Assembly: GCA_027623235.1 (NCBI GenBank)
Contig: JAQBVJ010000034.1
Location: 1-57,258 of the forward strand
From: Planctomycetota bacterium
Lineage (GTDB): Bacteria; Planctomycetota; Planctomycetia; Planctomycetales; Planctomycetaceae
Reading direction: 5' to 3'
Length of the DNA stretch: 57,258 bases
Part shown: piece by piece, positions 19,333-28,633 of the stretch
How the letters are laid out: each line of letters opens with the position of its first letter
How positions within the stretch are numbered: the first letter of the stretch is position 1
Position numbers and translations under genes: made by a program
The notes under the pieces: model-generated
What the model was told of the DNA's origin: nothing
Databases searched by the model: none
What the model saw: only the letters and a program-made list of their open reading frames with translations

Positions 19333-20420
19333 ATGAAGTTTCGCAAATCCCAACGGGTCAATCTTGTGGTTCTGGGGCTCGTGCTGCTGATCGTGGGGGA
19401 ATCGACGCACGCGGCGGACAAGTTGGCTGTTCGCCAGAAAGTTCCAGTCGATGCTGGCAAGCTGCTTCCGTCGGTTTTTTATTCGCTGGATGGCGGGTCG
19501 GTTTCCCTGCTGGAGTCGGAAGGGCATTTGCGGGAACTGTCGCTGCCGGGGATGAAACTGCTGACTGAGCGGAACCTCAATCTCAAGTGTTCGGCTTTCG
19601 GCAAGTGGGAAGAAGGCTTCGCTGTTTATGCGGATGCGACTCAGGAGCTGATCATTCTGGATGTCGTCTTCAACGAAATCGGCCGGGTCGAAACGCCAGG
19701 GCTGCCTGGGTTCGCGACGGCTCCGACGCTCGACTTTGGTTATGTCATCGGAAAAAACCAGATTGGGATCGTTGAGCTGAAAAAGGCAAAGCTGTTGAAG
19801 GTCAATACGACTCCCTTGTTGCGGGCCGCTTCGCGGGTCAAGCGGACTGAGCCTCGTCCCGCGCCGCTCGATTTTCTTCGGGCGACGTGTACTCTCGACG
19901 GCAAATACCTGGTCACGATGGCGGATCATCGGATCAATCGGTTCGCCATCAAGGGGAAGGGAGCTCTGGCCTGGGAAGAGTCCGGCTGGTAGATCGGCAT
20001 GTCCGGCACACCGAGCGGGCTCAACGTGGGGGGGGCAGCGATCCGTATCTGGTCGCCATGCCGTACGGGGCGGGCAACAACAATGGCATCCCCGGTCATC
20101 CGGCATCCCCAGGTTATGGCACGTTCATTTATGACCTCAGCAAGCTGTCCGCTCCGATGGTGACGGTTACTCCCGGAGCGTACCCGAACGCGGTGGGGTT
20201 CGATGAAAAACACAAGTTGATCTACGCTCAGAATTTTGACGTCGACCTCATCGTGTACAATCATGGTGGAGCGAAACTCGGCGAGTTCGAGATGGATGAT
20301 CGCAACGCTCAGACGCGGGCGTTCTTTCCTCATCCGGACGGTGGCAAGGTGCTCGTGCTGACGGGGAAGTCGCTTTTCTGGTGTGAGCTTCCGAAGTCGG
20401 TGATCGACAGAGCCGGATAG
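19333..20420 (+). pseudogene. Broken beta-propeller-like secreted protein gene (nonsense codon plus frameshift)
   Basis: The reading frame from ATG 19333 encodes a hydrophobic leader (VNLVVLGLVLLIVG, cleavage near HAA) and a propeller-like body. It stops at TAG 19990-19992. The same frame continues coding-like (IGMSGTPSGLNVGG, third positions almost all G/C) to an eight-G run at about 20028-20035. After that the coding signal moves to another frame (SDPYLVAMPYGAGNN onwards) and ends at 20420. Adding one G to the run would restore frame. Two independent lesions therefore separate the halves: a nonsense codon and a one-base deletion. Intact, it would be about 362 residues. It lies 29 bases before a DUF1501 gene, as expected for a paired secreted system. 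Sequencing error could explain the G-run, but less easily the TAG. Confidence 0.7.
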
Positions 20421-20449
20421 AATTCCGGATTTCAAGTCAGGAATCAGAC

Positions 20450-21913
20450 ATGAACCCGCATGACGAATTCGTACGAGCCATTACTCGCCGGCACTTCTTT
20501 GGCGGAGCTTCGCTCGGGCTGGGGACGGCGGCTCTGGCTTCGATGCTGCCGGATCGGGCTGGTGCGGCGGAGGTGACCGGTGCCGGGTTCGGGGCTCTGC
20601 CGGGGCTGCCGCATTTTGCTCCGAAAGCGAAGCGGGCCATTTATCTGTTCATGGCTGGAGCGCCGTGTCAGGTCGATCTGCTCGACCATAAGCCGAAGAT
20701 GGGCGAATTCTTCGACAAGGATTTGCCAGAGTCCGTTCGGCTGGGGCAACGGCTCACCACGATGACGTCCGGGCAGAAGCGGTTTCCGATTGCTCCGTCG
20801 AAATTCAAGTTCGCTCAGCACGGCGAAAGTGGAGCGTGGGTCAGTGAGCTTCTGCCTCACACCGCGAAAATGGTCGACGACATTTCCATCGTCAGGTCGG
20901 TTCACACCGAGGCGATCAACCACGACCCGGCGATCACTTACATCTGCACCGGAACGCAGCTTCCGGGACGGCCGAGCCTGGGAGCGTGGCTGAGCTACGG
21001 ACTGGGCTCGCTCAACCGTGACCTGCCGGAATTCATGGTCATGACGCCGCAGTGGAGCGGCCGGCAACAGGCACAGGCGATTTACAACCGGCTGTGGGGA
21101 GCGGGATTTCTGCCGGCGAAACACCAGGGCGTCGCGCTGCGGCGGTCGGGGGATCCCGTGTTGTTTCTGTCGAATCCGGCGGGAGTCTCACCGGACATTC
21201 GGCGGCGAGTGCTCGATTCTCTCCAGCGGCTGAATCAGGAAACGTTTGCGAAGGTCGGCGATCCGGCAACGCAGTCGCGGATCGATCAGTACGAGATGGC
21301 GTTCCGCATGCAGACCTCCGTGCCGGACCTCATGAAAATCACCGACGAGCCGAAACACTTTGTCGAGATGTACGGCGAAGAGTCACTCCAGTCGGGCACG
21401 TTCGCGAACTCGGCGCTGCTGGCTCGGCGAATGGTCGAGCGCGACGTGCGCTTCGTGCAGATCTTTCATCGGGGATGGGACCAGCATGGCAACATCGCGA
21501 AGGACCTGCCGGCTCAGGCGAAAGACGTCGACCGGGCATCGTGGGCTCTCATCCAGGACCTCAAGCAGCGAGACATGCTCGACGACACACTGGTGGTCTG
21601 GGGCGGCGAGTTCGGCCGCACGATCTACTGCCAGGGAAATCTCACGAAAGAGAATTACGGCCGGGACCACCACCCGCGCTGCTTCTCAATCTGGATGGCG
21701 GGCGGCGGAATCAAGCCGGGTCAGGTTTACGGCGAGACGGACGACTTCAGCTACAACATCACGAAAGACCCGGTCCACATCCACGACCTCAACGCGACGA
21801 TCCTGCACTGCCTGGGCATCGACCACAAACGGCTCAGCGTGAAGTTCCAGGGCCTCGACGTGCGGCTGACGGGCGTCGAGGATCACAAGCCGGTGGATGC
21901 TCTGCTGGTGTGA
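20450..21913 (+). CDS. DUF1501 family protein, Tat-exported (copy 2)
   Basis: The protein has 487 residues. Tat leader [14 protein letters not shown] sits in the first 30 residues. The N-terminal signature is [19 protein letters not shown]; the C-terminal metal-site-like motifs are [14 protein letters not shown] and [11 protein letters not shown]. This variant (GRDHHP, with ALHHTE-free spacing) matches the DUF1501 branch usually found beside DUF1549/DUF1553 cytochrome-like proteins, but here its upstream neighbour is the broken propeller gene. Substrate unknown. Transcription probably ends at the inverted repeats at 21939-22013. Confidence 0.9.
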   Translation: MNPHDEFVRAITRRHFFGGASLGLGTAALASMLPDRAGAAEVTGAGFGALPGLPHFAPKAKRAIYLFMAGAPCQVDLLDHKPKMGEFFDKDLPESVRLGQRLTTMTSGQKRFPIAPSKFKFAQHGESGAWVSELLPHTAKMVDDISIVRSVHTEAINHDPAITYICTGTQLPGRPSLGAWLSYGLGSLNRDLPEFMVMTPQWSGRQQAQAIYNRLWGAGFLPAKHQGVALRRSGDPVLFLSNPAGVSPDIRRRVLDSLQRLNQETFAKVGDPATQSRIDQYEMAFRMQTSVPDLMKITDEPKHFVEMYGEESLQSGTFANSALLARRMVERDVRFVQIFHRGWDQHGNIAKDLPAQAKDVDRASWALIQDLKQRDMLDDTLVVWGGEFGRTIYCQGNLTKENYGRDHHPRCFSIWMAGGGIKPGQVYGETDDFSYNITKDPVHIHDLNATILHCLGIDHKRLSVKFQGLDVRLTGVEDHKPVDALLV

Positions 21914-21938
21914 GACTGTCGGTGGGTCGAAGGCCCTG

Positions 21939-22013
21939 ACGGGTCACCGTTTAACCCGTCGCCGGAGGCAAGGTGCAGCGACATCCAACCTGGCCTGCGG
22001 CCACGGGTTAAAC
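21939..22013. terminator. Bidirectional hairpins between convergent genes
   Basis: GTTTAACCCGT at 21949-21959 pairs perfectly with ACGGGTTAAAC at 22003-22013. A smaller alternative stem GACGGGT/ACCCGTC spans 21939-21960. The structure sits between the DUF1501 gene and the convergent secreted-protein gene and probably terminates both. No long T-tract is present. Confidence 0.45.
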
Positions 22014-22019
22014 AGACGG

Positions 22020-23858
22020 CTACTTTCGGGCTGTCCACGGAAACGCGAATGTCGGGGTTTTTGCGTAGCGCGGCGTTTTCAGAGTGAGCGTCGCGCCGCA
22101 GCCGGGCTGCAGCGTCACAGTGAATGAGCGTCCGGAGACGGCAGTTGCCTTTCCGCCCGTCGTGACGAGTTCGATGGAGTGCTCGGCGTAGGACCCCGCC
22201 TGGATCGTCACGGTTCTTGGTTCAAGCTGGTTTGTGTTGACGAGGGTCACGGATGTTGTGTCCGCTTCGAGCCTCTCGATCAGAGCCGCGCAGTCTGCCG
22301 GCAAACCGGCTCGGCGTTGGATCGGGTCGAAGTAGCGCAGGCGGCTGTGCAGGACCAGGCCCTGTTTGTTCGTCGGCAGGCCTCCGCAGGCCAGTCGGAC
22401 CAGGGACGCGACGCTCGCCGGGTTGTACTTCATCGGATCGTCGGCGAGCCGCGTGTCCGGCGTCGTTGTGTCGTTTCTCATGGCGAGCACTTTGCGACGA
22501 ACCTGCGCGAGGTCGGCTCGCAAGGAAGCTTCGGCGTAGGCGGTGTTTCCGTCTTTGAGATTTCGCCACCAGGCACCGGGAGCTCGATCGATGTCGGATG
22601 GCTTCATGGTGAGATAGGCGATCTCCTCGATGCCTGTCGTGTAGCGGGAGGGCGAGTACGCGTACCAGCCGTCGTCGCCGTACATCGTCGGGTACTGAGG
22701 CTTGCCGTCGATCATCTTTTTCTGGCCGTTGATCACGTCGATCTGTTTCCGCCACGGGTCGAGGTAGCTGTCCTCACCGGTCAGCAGGTACGCGTTCATG
22801 AAGCCGGGCAGGCCGAGGTAGTGCGTGTTGCGGTGAGCGGTCGAGCCGTCCTGCGGGACCTCGACGCTGAACGACCAGCCATAAACTCCGCCGTACCATT
22901 TTCCGCCAGCCGCGGTGCCGGGTTTGCCGTCGAGCCCGATGTTTGTGGGGATGATGTTGTCGTTGGCCGTCATCCGGTCGACCCAGGCTCCGACGTATTC
23001 GAGGATCCAGTCGCGGTACTTTTTCTCGCCGGTCAGCATGAACGCGTTGAGGGGCAGGGCGGTGCTGAGAAGGTTCTGCGGGTGGTCGCCGATGATGTCG
23101 TTGTAGTCTTTGAAATGAGCGACCATCTCGGAGTAATTCCGCTCGCCGTGCCCGAGCGAAAAACGGTTCTCAATTTCGATGGGATCGCCGGCCCAGTCGA
23201 GCCCCGTCGCTTTCCTCATAAGAGGGCCGCGGCTGCCGTTGAACATGCTGCGCATGATTTTGTGAGTTGCGTCGTAGTTTTTCGCCTGAGCATCCTCGCC
23301 GATGTAGAAACCGGCGTAGCGCTTCGTGCGAGTTTGAAATGCGCGCGAGTCTGGTTCCGACAGGCCCTGGTGACAGAACACGACCAGCCCTTCGGCGTTG
23401 TGCAGCCAGTCGAACTGACAGGGAAACTCGCGGTAGTACATCCCGTCGCGGGCGAATGGCACCTCGACGGTTTTTGCCAGCGTGTACTGCCGGAGGTGGC
23501 CCTCCCACGCTTTGCGGTAATTGGTGAGGACCGAATCTCCGCCGCCGATCGCGTGCAGGATCGGCCAGTGAATGCAGTTCTCGATGGCGTCGTCAGGTCC
23601 GTCGTCTCCTCCCCAGCGCTCGACGCAGAGCAGGAAGCCGCGTTCGTCGAAGTACTTTTGAAAAAACTCTTCGCAGGCTTTCGTGTTGGCGTCGAGAAGT
23701 TGTCGCTCGAGCAGAGCCCACGTCGGGGGACTCATTGGAGTGTCGATCGTGAGTAGTGGCGTCGTGTCGTCCGCTCGCAGGTTTCCAGCCATGACCAAGG
23801 CTGAGAGAAGCAATGCGGAAAACAGGCGAGTACACGAAAACTGCAGTGACTTGAGCAT
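22020..23858 (-). CDS. Large secreted protein of unknown function, alpha/alpha-barrel-like
   Basis: The 612-residue product starts at ATG 23858 after GGGAG; the two preceding codons would need a TTG start. A Sec signal peptide is followed by a long helical domain with repeated motifs reminiscent of glycan-active alpha/alpha-toroids (CIHWPILHAIGGGDS, FSLGHGERNY, GDHPQNLLS, WYGGVYGWSF, YLGLPGFMNAYLLTGEDSYLDPW). The last ~120 residues (from TTSVTLVNTNQLEPRTVTIQAG) look like a small beta-sandwich, as in many polysaccharide lyases and hydrolases. I infer a carbohydrate-related role from architecture only. No catalytic residues can be assigned. Confidence 0.6.
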   Translation of the reverse strand: MLKSLQFSCTRLFSALLLSALVMAGNLRADDTTPLLTIDTPMSPPTWALLERQLLDANTKACEEFFQKYFDERGFLLCVERWGGDDGPDDAIENCIHWPILHAIGGGDSVLTNYRKAWEGHLRQYTLAKTVEVPFARDGMYYREFPCQFDWLHNAEGLVVFCHQGLSEPDSRAFQTRTKRYAGFYIGEDAQAKNYDATHKIMRSMFNGSRGPLMRKATGLDWAGDPIEIENRFSLGHGERNYSEMVAHFKDYNDIIGDHPQNLLSTALPLNAFMLTGEKKYRDWILEYVGAWVDRMTANDNIIPTNIGLDGKPGTAAGGKWYGGVYGWSFSVEVPQDGSTAHRNTHYLGLPGFMNAYLLTGEDSYLDPWRKQIDVINGQKKMIDGKPQYPTMYGDDGWYAYSPSRYTTGIEEIAYLTMKPSDIDRAPGAWWRNLKDGNTAYAEASLRADLAQVRRKVLAMRNDTTTPDTRLADDPMKYNPASVASLVRLACGGLPTNKQGLVLHSRLRYFDPIQRRAGLPADCAALIERLEADTTSVTLVNTNQLEPRTVTIQAGSYAEHSIELVTTGGKATAVSGRSFTVTLQPGCGATLTLKTPRYAKTPTFAFPWTARK

Positions 23859-24014
23859 GCTCAACTCCCGGGATGGCCCCTCTCAAAATTGAAAATCCGA
23901 TTCTCCAGCGAATCGGCTGTGATCCCTTTGGGCGGTTCGCGGTCTACGATAGAGACTCCTCGATTTGTCGAGTACCGTTACGGCGTCTCGCTTTGTTTTC
24001 CTCCAGGCCGGCCC

Positions 24015-25400
24015 ATGACTCAGCGTCAGCGTAACATTCTTCTCAACGTCGCCATCTGTGCCGCTGTCATTGCGGCCGGGGGCGGGATTTTCGCGGGGCT
24101 CGCGGCACTCAGAAAAGAACCGGAGACGAAAGAACCGCCGCGACAGGTCTTCAACGTGACTGTCTTTGAAGTCGAGGCCGCGGATCTGCGCGAGATCATT
24201 TCCGGCTTCGGCACCGTCGTCGCGGACAGGGAAGTCGAGTACTCGGCACAGGTCGGTGGCGAGATCGTCGAGATCAGCCCGCTGCTCAAAGTCGGGACGC
24301 TCGTTGCCGGCGCCTCGCGTTCTGAAAGTGAGCCACTCGATCCGCTCCTGAGAATTGACCCGAAAGTTTATGTCGAGCGGGAAACTCAGGCGGAGAACGC
24401 GCTCGCCGAAACCGAGGCTCAGAAGAATCTGCTCGCTGGCCAGAAGGCGAACAACGGCCGGCTGGTCGAGCAGGCCGAGCAGGATGAACAGGACGCCAAA
24501 GCCGAATACGACCGGGCCAAAGCGAACTTCGCAGGGAAGATCATCACCGACAGCGCGTTCACGCAGGCTCGGCTCGAATACAACCGGTATTACAGCGCAC
24601 TGTTGACTCTGCAGAATGAGGCGACGCTGTTTCCGGCTCAGGAAGAGACGCTGAAACAGCAGATTCTGTCGCTCAAAACAAAAATCAAGCTGGCGTCGAT
24701 CGAAGTCGGACACACTCACGTGAACGCTCCGTTTTCCGGAGTGCTCAGTGAAGTTCACGTTGAGAAAGGGCAGCTTGTCCAGCCGGGCTCGAAGCTGTTT
24801 CGAGTGACGAATCTCGACGTTGTTGAGATCGCCGTGCCGCTGCACGCGCTCGACGCGGCGAAAATTCACGAACGATTGAAGACGGGCAGGCAACCATCCG
24901 TCGAGATCGCAGTCAACGAGACAACTCAGTCGATCTGGACGGGTCGAGTCACACGAATCGCACCGCGGGCGGACGAAGCAACACGCACCATCGACGTTTT
25001 CGTCGAAGTCACCAACGAGCCGGGTGCGATACCGCTTCTACCTGGCACGTTCGTGCAGGCTCGCATTGAGGGGCCGATCCTGAAAAACGCGATCGCGATT
25101 CCTCGGGACGCGGTCCTCGGCAGCCATCCGGAACACGGGCGTGTGTTTGTCGTCAAAGAGGGTGTCACAAAATCGCGGACCGTGAAGATTCAGCGGCGAC
25201 TGGAGGGGATGGCCTTCGTCGAGGACGAGCTCTCGCCCGGCGAGCAGTTGCTGCTGACGAATCTCGACGTGGTCAAGGATGGCTCACACGTGATCGTGCA
25301 GAGCCAGCGCTCGCTCAGTGAAGAACTGGCCGGGCAGACGACTCTGCAGCCGCACTCGACGCCGAAAGCAGCTCCACCGGTGGGCGTTTCCGGCGAGTAG
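24015..25400 (+). CDS. HlyD/RND-type periplasmic adaptor (membrane fusion protein), orphan
   Basis: The 461-residue product starts at ATG 24015. An N-terminal anchor (about 8-32) leads into a barrel-sandwich half-motif (about 55-90). A long coiled-coil hairpin follows (about 125-235, rich in E/A/Q: ALAETEAQKNLLAGQK). The second lipoyl half is VNAPFSGVLSEVHVEKGQLV, then come beta-barrel and membrane-proximal domains (ILKNAIAIPRDAVLG). Such adaptors bridge an inner-membrane pump and an outer-membrane channel. No RND or ABC pump gene is next to it: the gene downstream is on the opposite strand and encodes HEAT repeats. The partner must be elsewhere or the protein works alone. Confidence 0.87.
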   Translation: MTQRQRNILLNVAICAAVIAAGGGIFAGLAALRKEPETKEPPRQVFNVTVFEVEAADLREIISGFGTVVADREVEYSAQVGGEIVEISPLLKVGTLVAGASRSESEPLDPLLRIDPKVYVERETQAENALAETEAQKNLLAGQKANNGRLVEQAEQDEQDAKAEYDRAKANFAGKIITDSAFTQARLEYNRYYSALLTLQNEATLFPAQEETLKQQILSLKTKIKLASIEVGHTHVNAPFSGVLSEVHVEKGQLVQPGSKLFRVTNLDVVEIAVPLHALDAAKIHERLKTGRQPSVEIAVNETTQSIWTGRVTRIAPRADEATRTIDVFVEVTNEPGAIPLLPGTFVQARIEGPILKNAIAIPRDAVLGSHPEHGRVFVVKEGVTKSRTVKIQRRLEGMAFVEDELSPGEQLLLTNLDVVKDGSHVIVQSQRSLSEELAGQTTLQPHSTPKAAPPVGVSGE

Positions 25401-25465
25401 AGTTTGCTCGCGCGGGTCCGATCCTGTTGAGAGTGCGAGGCTCCTGCCGAGCCGAGCCGCTCAAG

Positions 25466-25533
25466 TAACCCGACGCGTGAGCGAGGGCGCGCTTCGATCG
25501 ACTTTCTCCCTCGCTCACTCACGCTTCGGGTTA
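25466..25533. repeat. REP-like inverted doublet (TAACCC...GAGCGAGGG family)
   Basis: TAACCCGACGCGTGAGCGAGGG at 25466-25487 faces CCCTCGCTCACTCACGCTTCGGGTTA at 25508-25533. The arms are complementary apart from a four-base insertion and one substitution, with a 20-base spacer. It sits 65 bases after the HlyD-type gene and before a convergent gene, so it can act as a terminator. I recall the same motif as a recurrent intergenic element in planctomycetes; this was not checked. Confidence 0.6.
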
Positions 25534-25625
25534 GGGATGGAGCAGTCCCGCGCTTCCGGTTCGGCGGAAACCTCGCCGCCTCGCCATCCCGAAAATTGAA
25601 TGACCGTTCCATGGGCCTCGCCGAG

Positions 25626-26561
25626 TCAAAGTTCCAGAGCTGTGCCAAGCATCTGGCAGGCTTCTTCAAATGGCCGCTGCGATTTGCGTCGGACGAATTT
25701 CTTCTTCGGAGTCGGAGGAGCTTCCGGTTTTGGCGGTGGGGGTGTGCCGACGATTTTGAGGGCCTCTTCCGCAGCCTTCCGGACGTCCGGGTGCGGTGAC
25801 TTGAGCCCCTCCTTCAGGCCGTCGAAGACGCGTTGTGACCGGATTTTTGCCAGCGTCGTCGCTGACCAGTGTCGGACTTCCGGATTGCCGAAGCACAGGG
25901 CGGAATTGATCAGCGGCTGCACGGAGTCGTCGCCGTGACGGATCGCTTCGTCGAATCGACCGAGCATGATTGCCTTGAGCACGCGGTGCCGATTGCTGGC
26001 CGGTTCCCATCCATTGTTGGAAAGGTGCTTGAAGGCCGTCGCTCGAAGTGGCCAGTCCTCATCGTCGAGGTACTCGACAATCGCCCGCTCGGCCGCGGGA
26101 AAACGAAGTTCAATCAACGCGTCCAGGGCGGCAGTCCGGATCCGCTTCGACTGGTCGGTCCGTGCGTGCTGCAGACCTTCGACACAGGCCTCCTGACCAA
26201 TCCCGGCGAGAGTTTTCGCGGCGAGCTCGCGCATGGACTCGGTCGATTCGTTCCGCAGGACACGCGCGACTTCGGCGATCGCTCGGACTTCACGGCGCTG
26301 GCCGATCGCCATCAGAGACGCCTCGCGAATCTCGTAACTTGTGTGCCGCAGCGCGACGTCCGGTTGCTGGCAAACGGAGATTTGAAAACTCTCCCGAGCG
26401 AGGCCCGCCCGTTCGATTGCGATGTCGTTGCTTTCTTTGTGGAGCAGCGACAATGCGTGCTCGTGCCGAACTTCTGCGAGCTCACGGAACGCCGCCTTCC
26501 AGGTCTGCGGGTCCGGTGACTTTGCTTCCTCTTCGAGTTCGACCAGCCGTTTTGGCAGCAT
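25626..26561 (-). CDS. HEAT-repeat protein
   Basis: The 311-residue product starts at ATG 26561, seven bases after a perfect GGAGG on the coding strand. Most of the protein consists of about 30-residue helical-pair repeats with the HEAT/PBS-lyase-like pattern (for example IRTAALDALIELRFPAAERAIVEYL and VRHWSATTLAKIRSQRVFDGL). The C-terminal tail is Pro/Lys-rich (TPPPPKPEAPPTPKKK). No leader peptide or catalytic motif is seen. Such proteins are usually protein-protein interaction scaffolds. It is divergent from the DUF1549/1553 operon; the 290-base gap between them holds no gene. Binding partner unknown. Confidence 0.8.
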   Translation of the reverse strand: MLPKRLVELEEEAKSPDPQTWKAAFRELAEVRHEHALSLLHKESNDIAIERAGLARESFQISVCQQPDVALRHTSYEIREASLMAIGQRREVRAIAEVARVLRNESTESMRELAAKTLAGIGQEACVEGLQHARTDQSKRIRTAALDALIELRFPAAERAIVEYLDDEDWPLRATAFKHLSNNGWEPASNRHRVLKAIMLGRFDEAIRHGDDSVQPLINSALCFGNPEVRHWSATTLAKIRSQRVFDGLKEGLKSPHPDVRKAAEEALKIVGTPPPPKPEAPPTPKKKFVRRKSQRPFEEACQMLGTALEL

Positions 26562-26852
26562 TCTGAACCTCCGTGAAGAAACTGTGGCGTGCCACAAAAA
26601 GAATGTCTTCCTGTCTGGTACGGACCCGAAGCCTGACAGGAGAGTTCAACTGAAGAGGTAACCCGGCCCGCGAGCGGAGAAGCGTACGCAGCTTTTACGA
26701 CACCGGCTACCCCGATCGGAACACCGCGCCCGCACCAGGGACACGTCCGGGACACAACAACTTCTTGATGAGATCAGTAATTCCGGGTACCGTCTTCAGT
26801 CCTTCCCCCCACACGATTTCCTCCCCAATTGGCACCTCGGCCGCCCCCGCCC

Positions 26853-28496
26853 ATGAGACTTTCCTCTGCCGTTCTCGCGATGGCCGCAATCCTTGCGCCG
26901 GTCGTGCCGTCCCGGATTCTCGCCGACGACCTGCTTCCGGCAGACTCGGCTGTCGAGACCGTCATTGACCATTACGTGGATGCGTTGCTGTCCGCAGACA
27001 AGGTTGAACCGGCGGCTCAGGTCGACGACCTCAATCTGCTTCGCCGGCTGATGCTTGATCTGGCCGGACGGATTCCAACGACCGTCGAGGCGAAACAGTT
27101 TCGCGACGACCAGTCACAAACAAAGCGACAGGCCCTGGTGGATCAACTTCTCGCCAGTCCCGATTTTGCTTTTCACCACCGGAACGAGCTGGATCGAGAG
27201 CTGCTGCCGGACAATCCAGGCGATGGCGATTTCCGAAAGTACCTGCTGTGGGCGGCTCAGCAGAATCGGCCGTGGAACCAGATGTTTGAGGATATGGTCG
27301 TTGGCGATGAGTCGGATGAGTATCAGAAGGCCGGGATGCAGTTTCTTCGGACGCGTGTCGGCAGCGTCGACGACCTCACGAACGATACGAGCATTCTGTT
27401 CTTCGGCGTCAATGTCAGCTGTGCTCAGTGCCACGACCACCCGCTCGCCGACGACTGGAAGCAGGATCACTATTTCGGCATGCAGTCGTTTTTCTCACGG
27501 ACGTATCTGACCAAGTCGAAAACGCTTGCCGAGAAGTTTTACGGAGACGTGAAATTCAAAACGACCAAGGGTGTCGAGAAGCAGGCGCGATTCATGTTTC
27601 TCAACGGGTCCGTTTCGGACGAGCCGGACAGGGCGCTGTCTGACGACGAGCGGAAAAAGCTCGACGAGGAAGTCAAGACGCTTCAGAAGGACGACAATGC
27701 GAAGCCGCGGAAGCCTGACTTCAGCCCGCGGAGCGAACTGGTGAAGCTGGCATTGAACGAGGAAGGAGCCTCGTTTTTCGCCAGGAACATCGCCAATCGC
27801 GTCTGGAATCGACTGTTCGGGCAGGGCATCGTTCATCCGCCCGATCAATTGCACTCGGGAAACCCGGCGAGCCATCCGCAGCTCCTGAAGTGGCTCGCGC
27901 GGGACCTGCGAACTCATGACTACGACCTCAAGCGACTGATTCGGGGGACCACTCTCAGCAGGGCTTACTCACGGTCCAGCCGCTGGGAGAGCGACTCCGA
28001 GACTCCGGCAGCCTATTACTTCGCGCTGGCTCAGCCGCGCATTCTGACTCCGCGGCAATACTCGATTTCTCTGTTTATTGCTTCTCAGAATCCGCCTCAC
28101 TGGGATCAGTGGGCATCGAAGCCACCGGAAGACTGGGCGAAAGAACGCGAGAAGTTGGAACAGCGAACGGACGGCTGGTTCCGCATGTTTGAGCCTCCGA
28201 CCGCGAATTACCAGGTGCCAGTGGATGAGGCGCTGCTCTTCAGTAACAGCTCACAGATTCAAGACGACCTGTTGAGAGATTCCGCCGACCGCCTGCTGGG
28301 ACACCTCAAGGGAATTGACGATCCGTCGGAAGCAATTGATGCTGCGTTCTGGGCAATCGTGTCGCGGCCGCCGACGGACGTAGAGAAACAGAGCATCCGC
28401 GAATACCTCAAATCCCGAACAGAAGATCGATCGGCTGCGATGAAGCAGGTCCTCTGGGCTCTCATCTCAGGGCCGGAAGTCCGATTTAATTATTAG
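26853..28496 (+). CDS. DUF1549/DUF1553 protein with c-type haem-like motif
   Basis: The 547-residue secreted protein starts at ATG 26853; a Sec leader covers about residues 1-24 (cleavage near ILA). The N-terminal DUF1549 (PSCyt2) domain has the pattern LMLDLAGRIPTTVEAKQF. A CAQCH motif lies at about residues 190-194 in NVSCAQCHDHPLADDWKQ, compatible with a covalently bound haem or metal centre. The C-terminal DUF1553 (PSD1) domain includes NRVWNRLFGQGIVHPPDQL and the AYSRSSRW region. It heads a probable three-gene operon with DUF1501 and WD40 genes. This set is hugely expanded in planctomycetes, and its biochemical role remains unsettled. Confidence 0.9.
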   Translation: MRLSSAVLAMAAILAPVVPSRILADDLLPADSAVETVIDHYVDALLSADKVEPAAQVDDLNLLRRLMLDLAGRIPTTVEAKQFRDDQSQTKRQALVDQLLASPDFAFHHRNELDRELLPDNPGDGDFRKYLLWAAQQNRPWNQMFEDMVVGDESDEYQKAGMQFLRTRVGSVDDLTNDTSILFFGVNVSCAQCHDHPLADDWKQDHYFGMQSFFSRTYLTKSKTLAEKFYGDVKFKTTKGVEKQARFMFLNGSVSDEPDRALSDDERKKLDEEVKTLQKDDNAKPRKPDFSPRSELVKLALNEEGASFFARNIANRVWNRLFGQGIVHPPDQLHSGNPASHPQLLKWLARDLRTHDYDLKRLIRGTTLSRAYSRSSRWESDSETPAAYYFALAQPRILTPRQYSISLFIASQNPPHWDQWASKPPEDWAKEREKLEQRTDGWFRMFEPPTANYQVPVDEALLFSNSSQIQDDLLRDSADRLLGHLKGIDDPSEAIDAAFWAIVSRPPTDVEKQSIREYLKSRTEDRSAAMKQVLWALISGPEVRFNY

Positions 28497-28510
28497 GCAG
28501 CGACTGGAAA

Positions 28511-28611
28511 GTAGGTCAGGCTCTGCCTGACGAAGCCTGTTGAAAAACTCAGAGCGGTCACAACGCAAGAATTCGTGGCAATCAAACTCCGTCAGGCAGA
28601 GCCTGACCTAC
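28511..28611. repeat. Inverted REP doublet (GTAGGTCAGGCTCTGCCTGACG)
   Basis: Two perfect 22-base arms at 28511-28532 and 28590-28611, in inverted orientation, are separated by 57 bases. Each arm is itself a small palindrome (GTCAGGC-TCT-GCCTGAC). The doublet lies in the spacer between the DUF1549/1553 and DUF1501 genes of one operon, so its transcript would fold into a large stem there. It is probably a REPIN-like element. Confidence 0.8.
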
Positions 28612-28633
28612 TGTCATTGACCAGGAAACAACC

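Noticed and set aside
22179..23756. 525-codon frame opposite the secreted protein at 22020-23858
   Set aside because: The minus frame has a signal peptide, ribosome-binding site and conserved-looking domains; the plus frame is V/R-rich antisense sequence.
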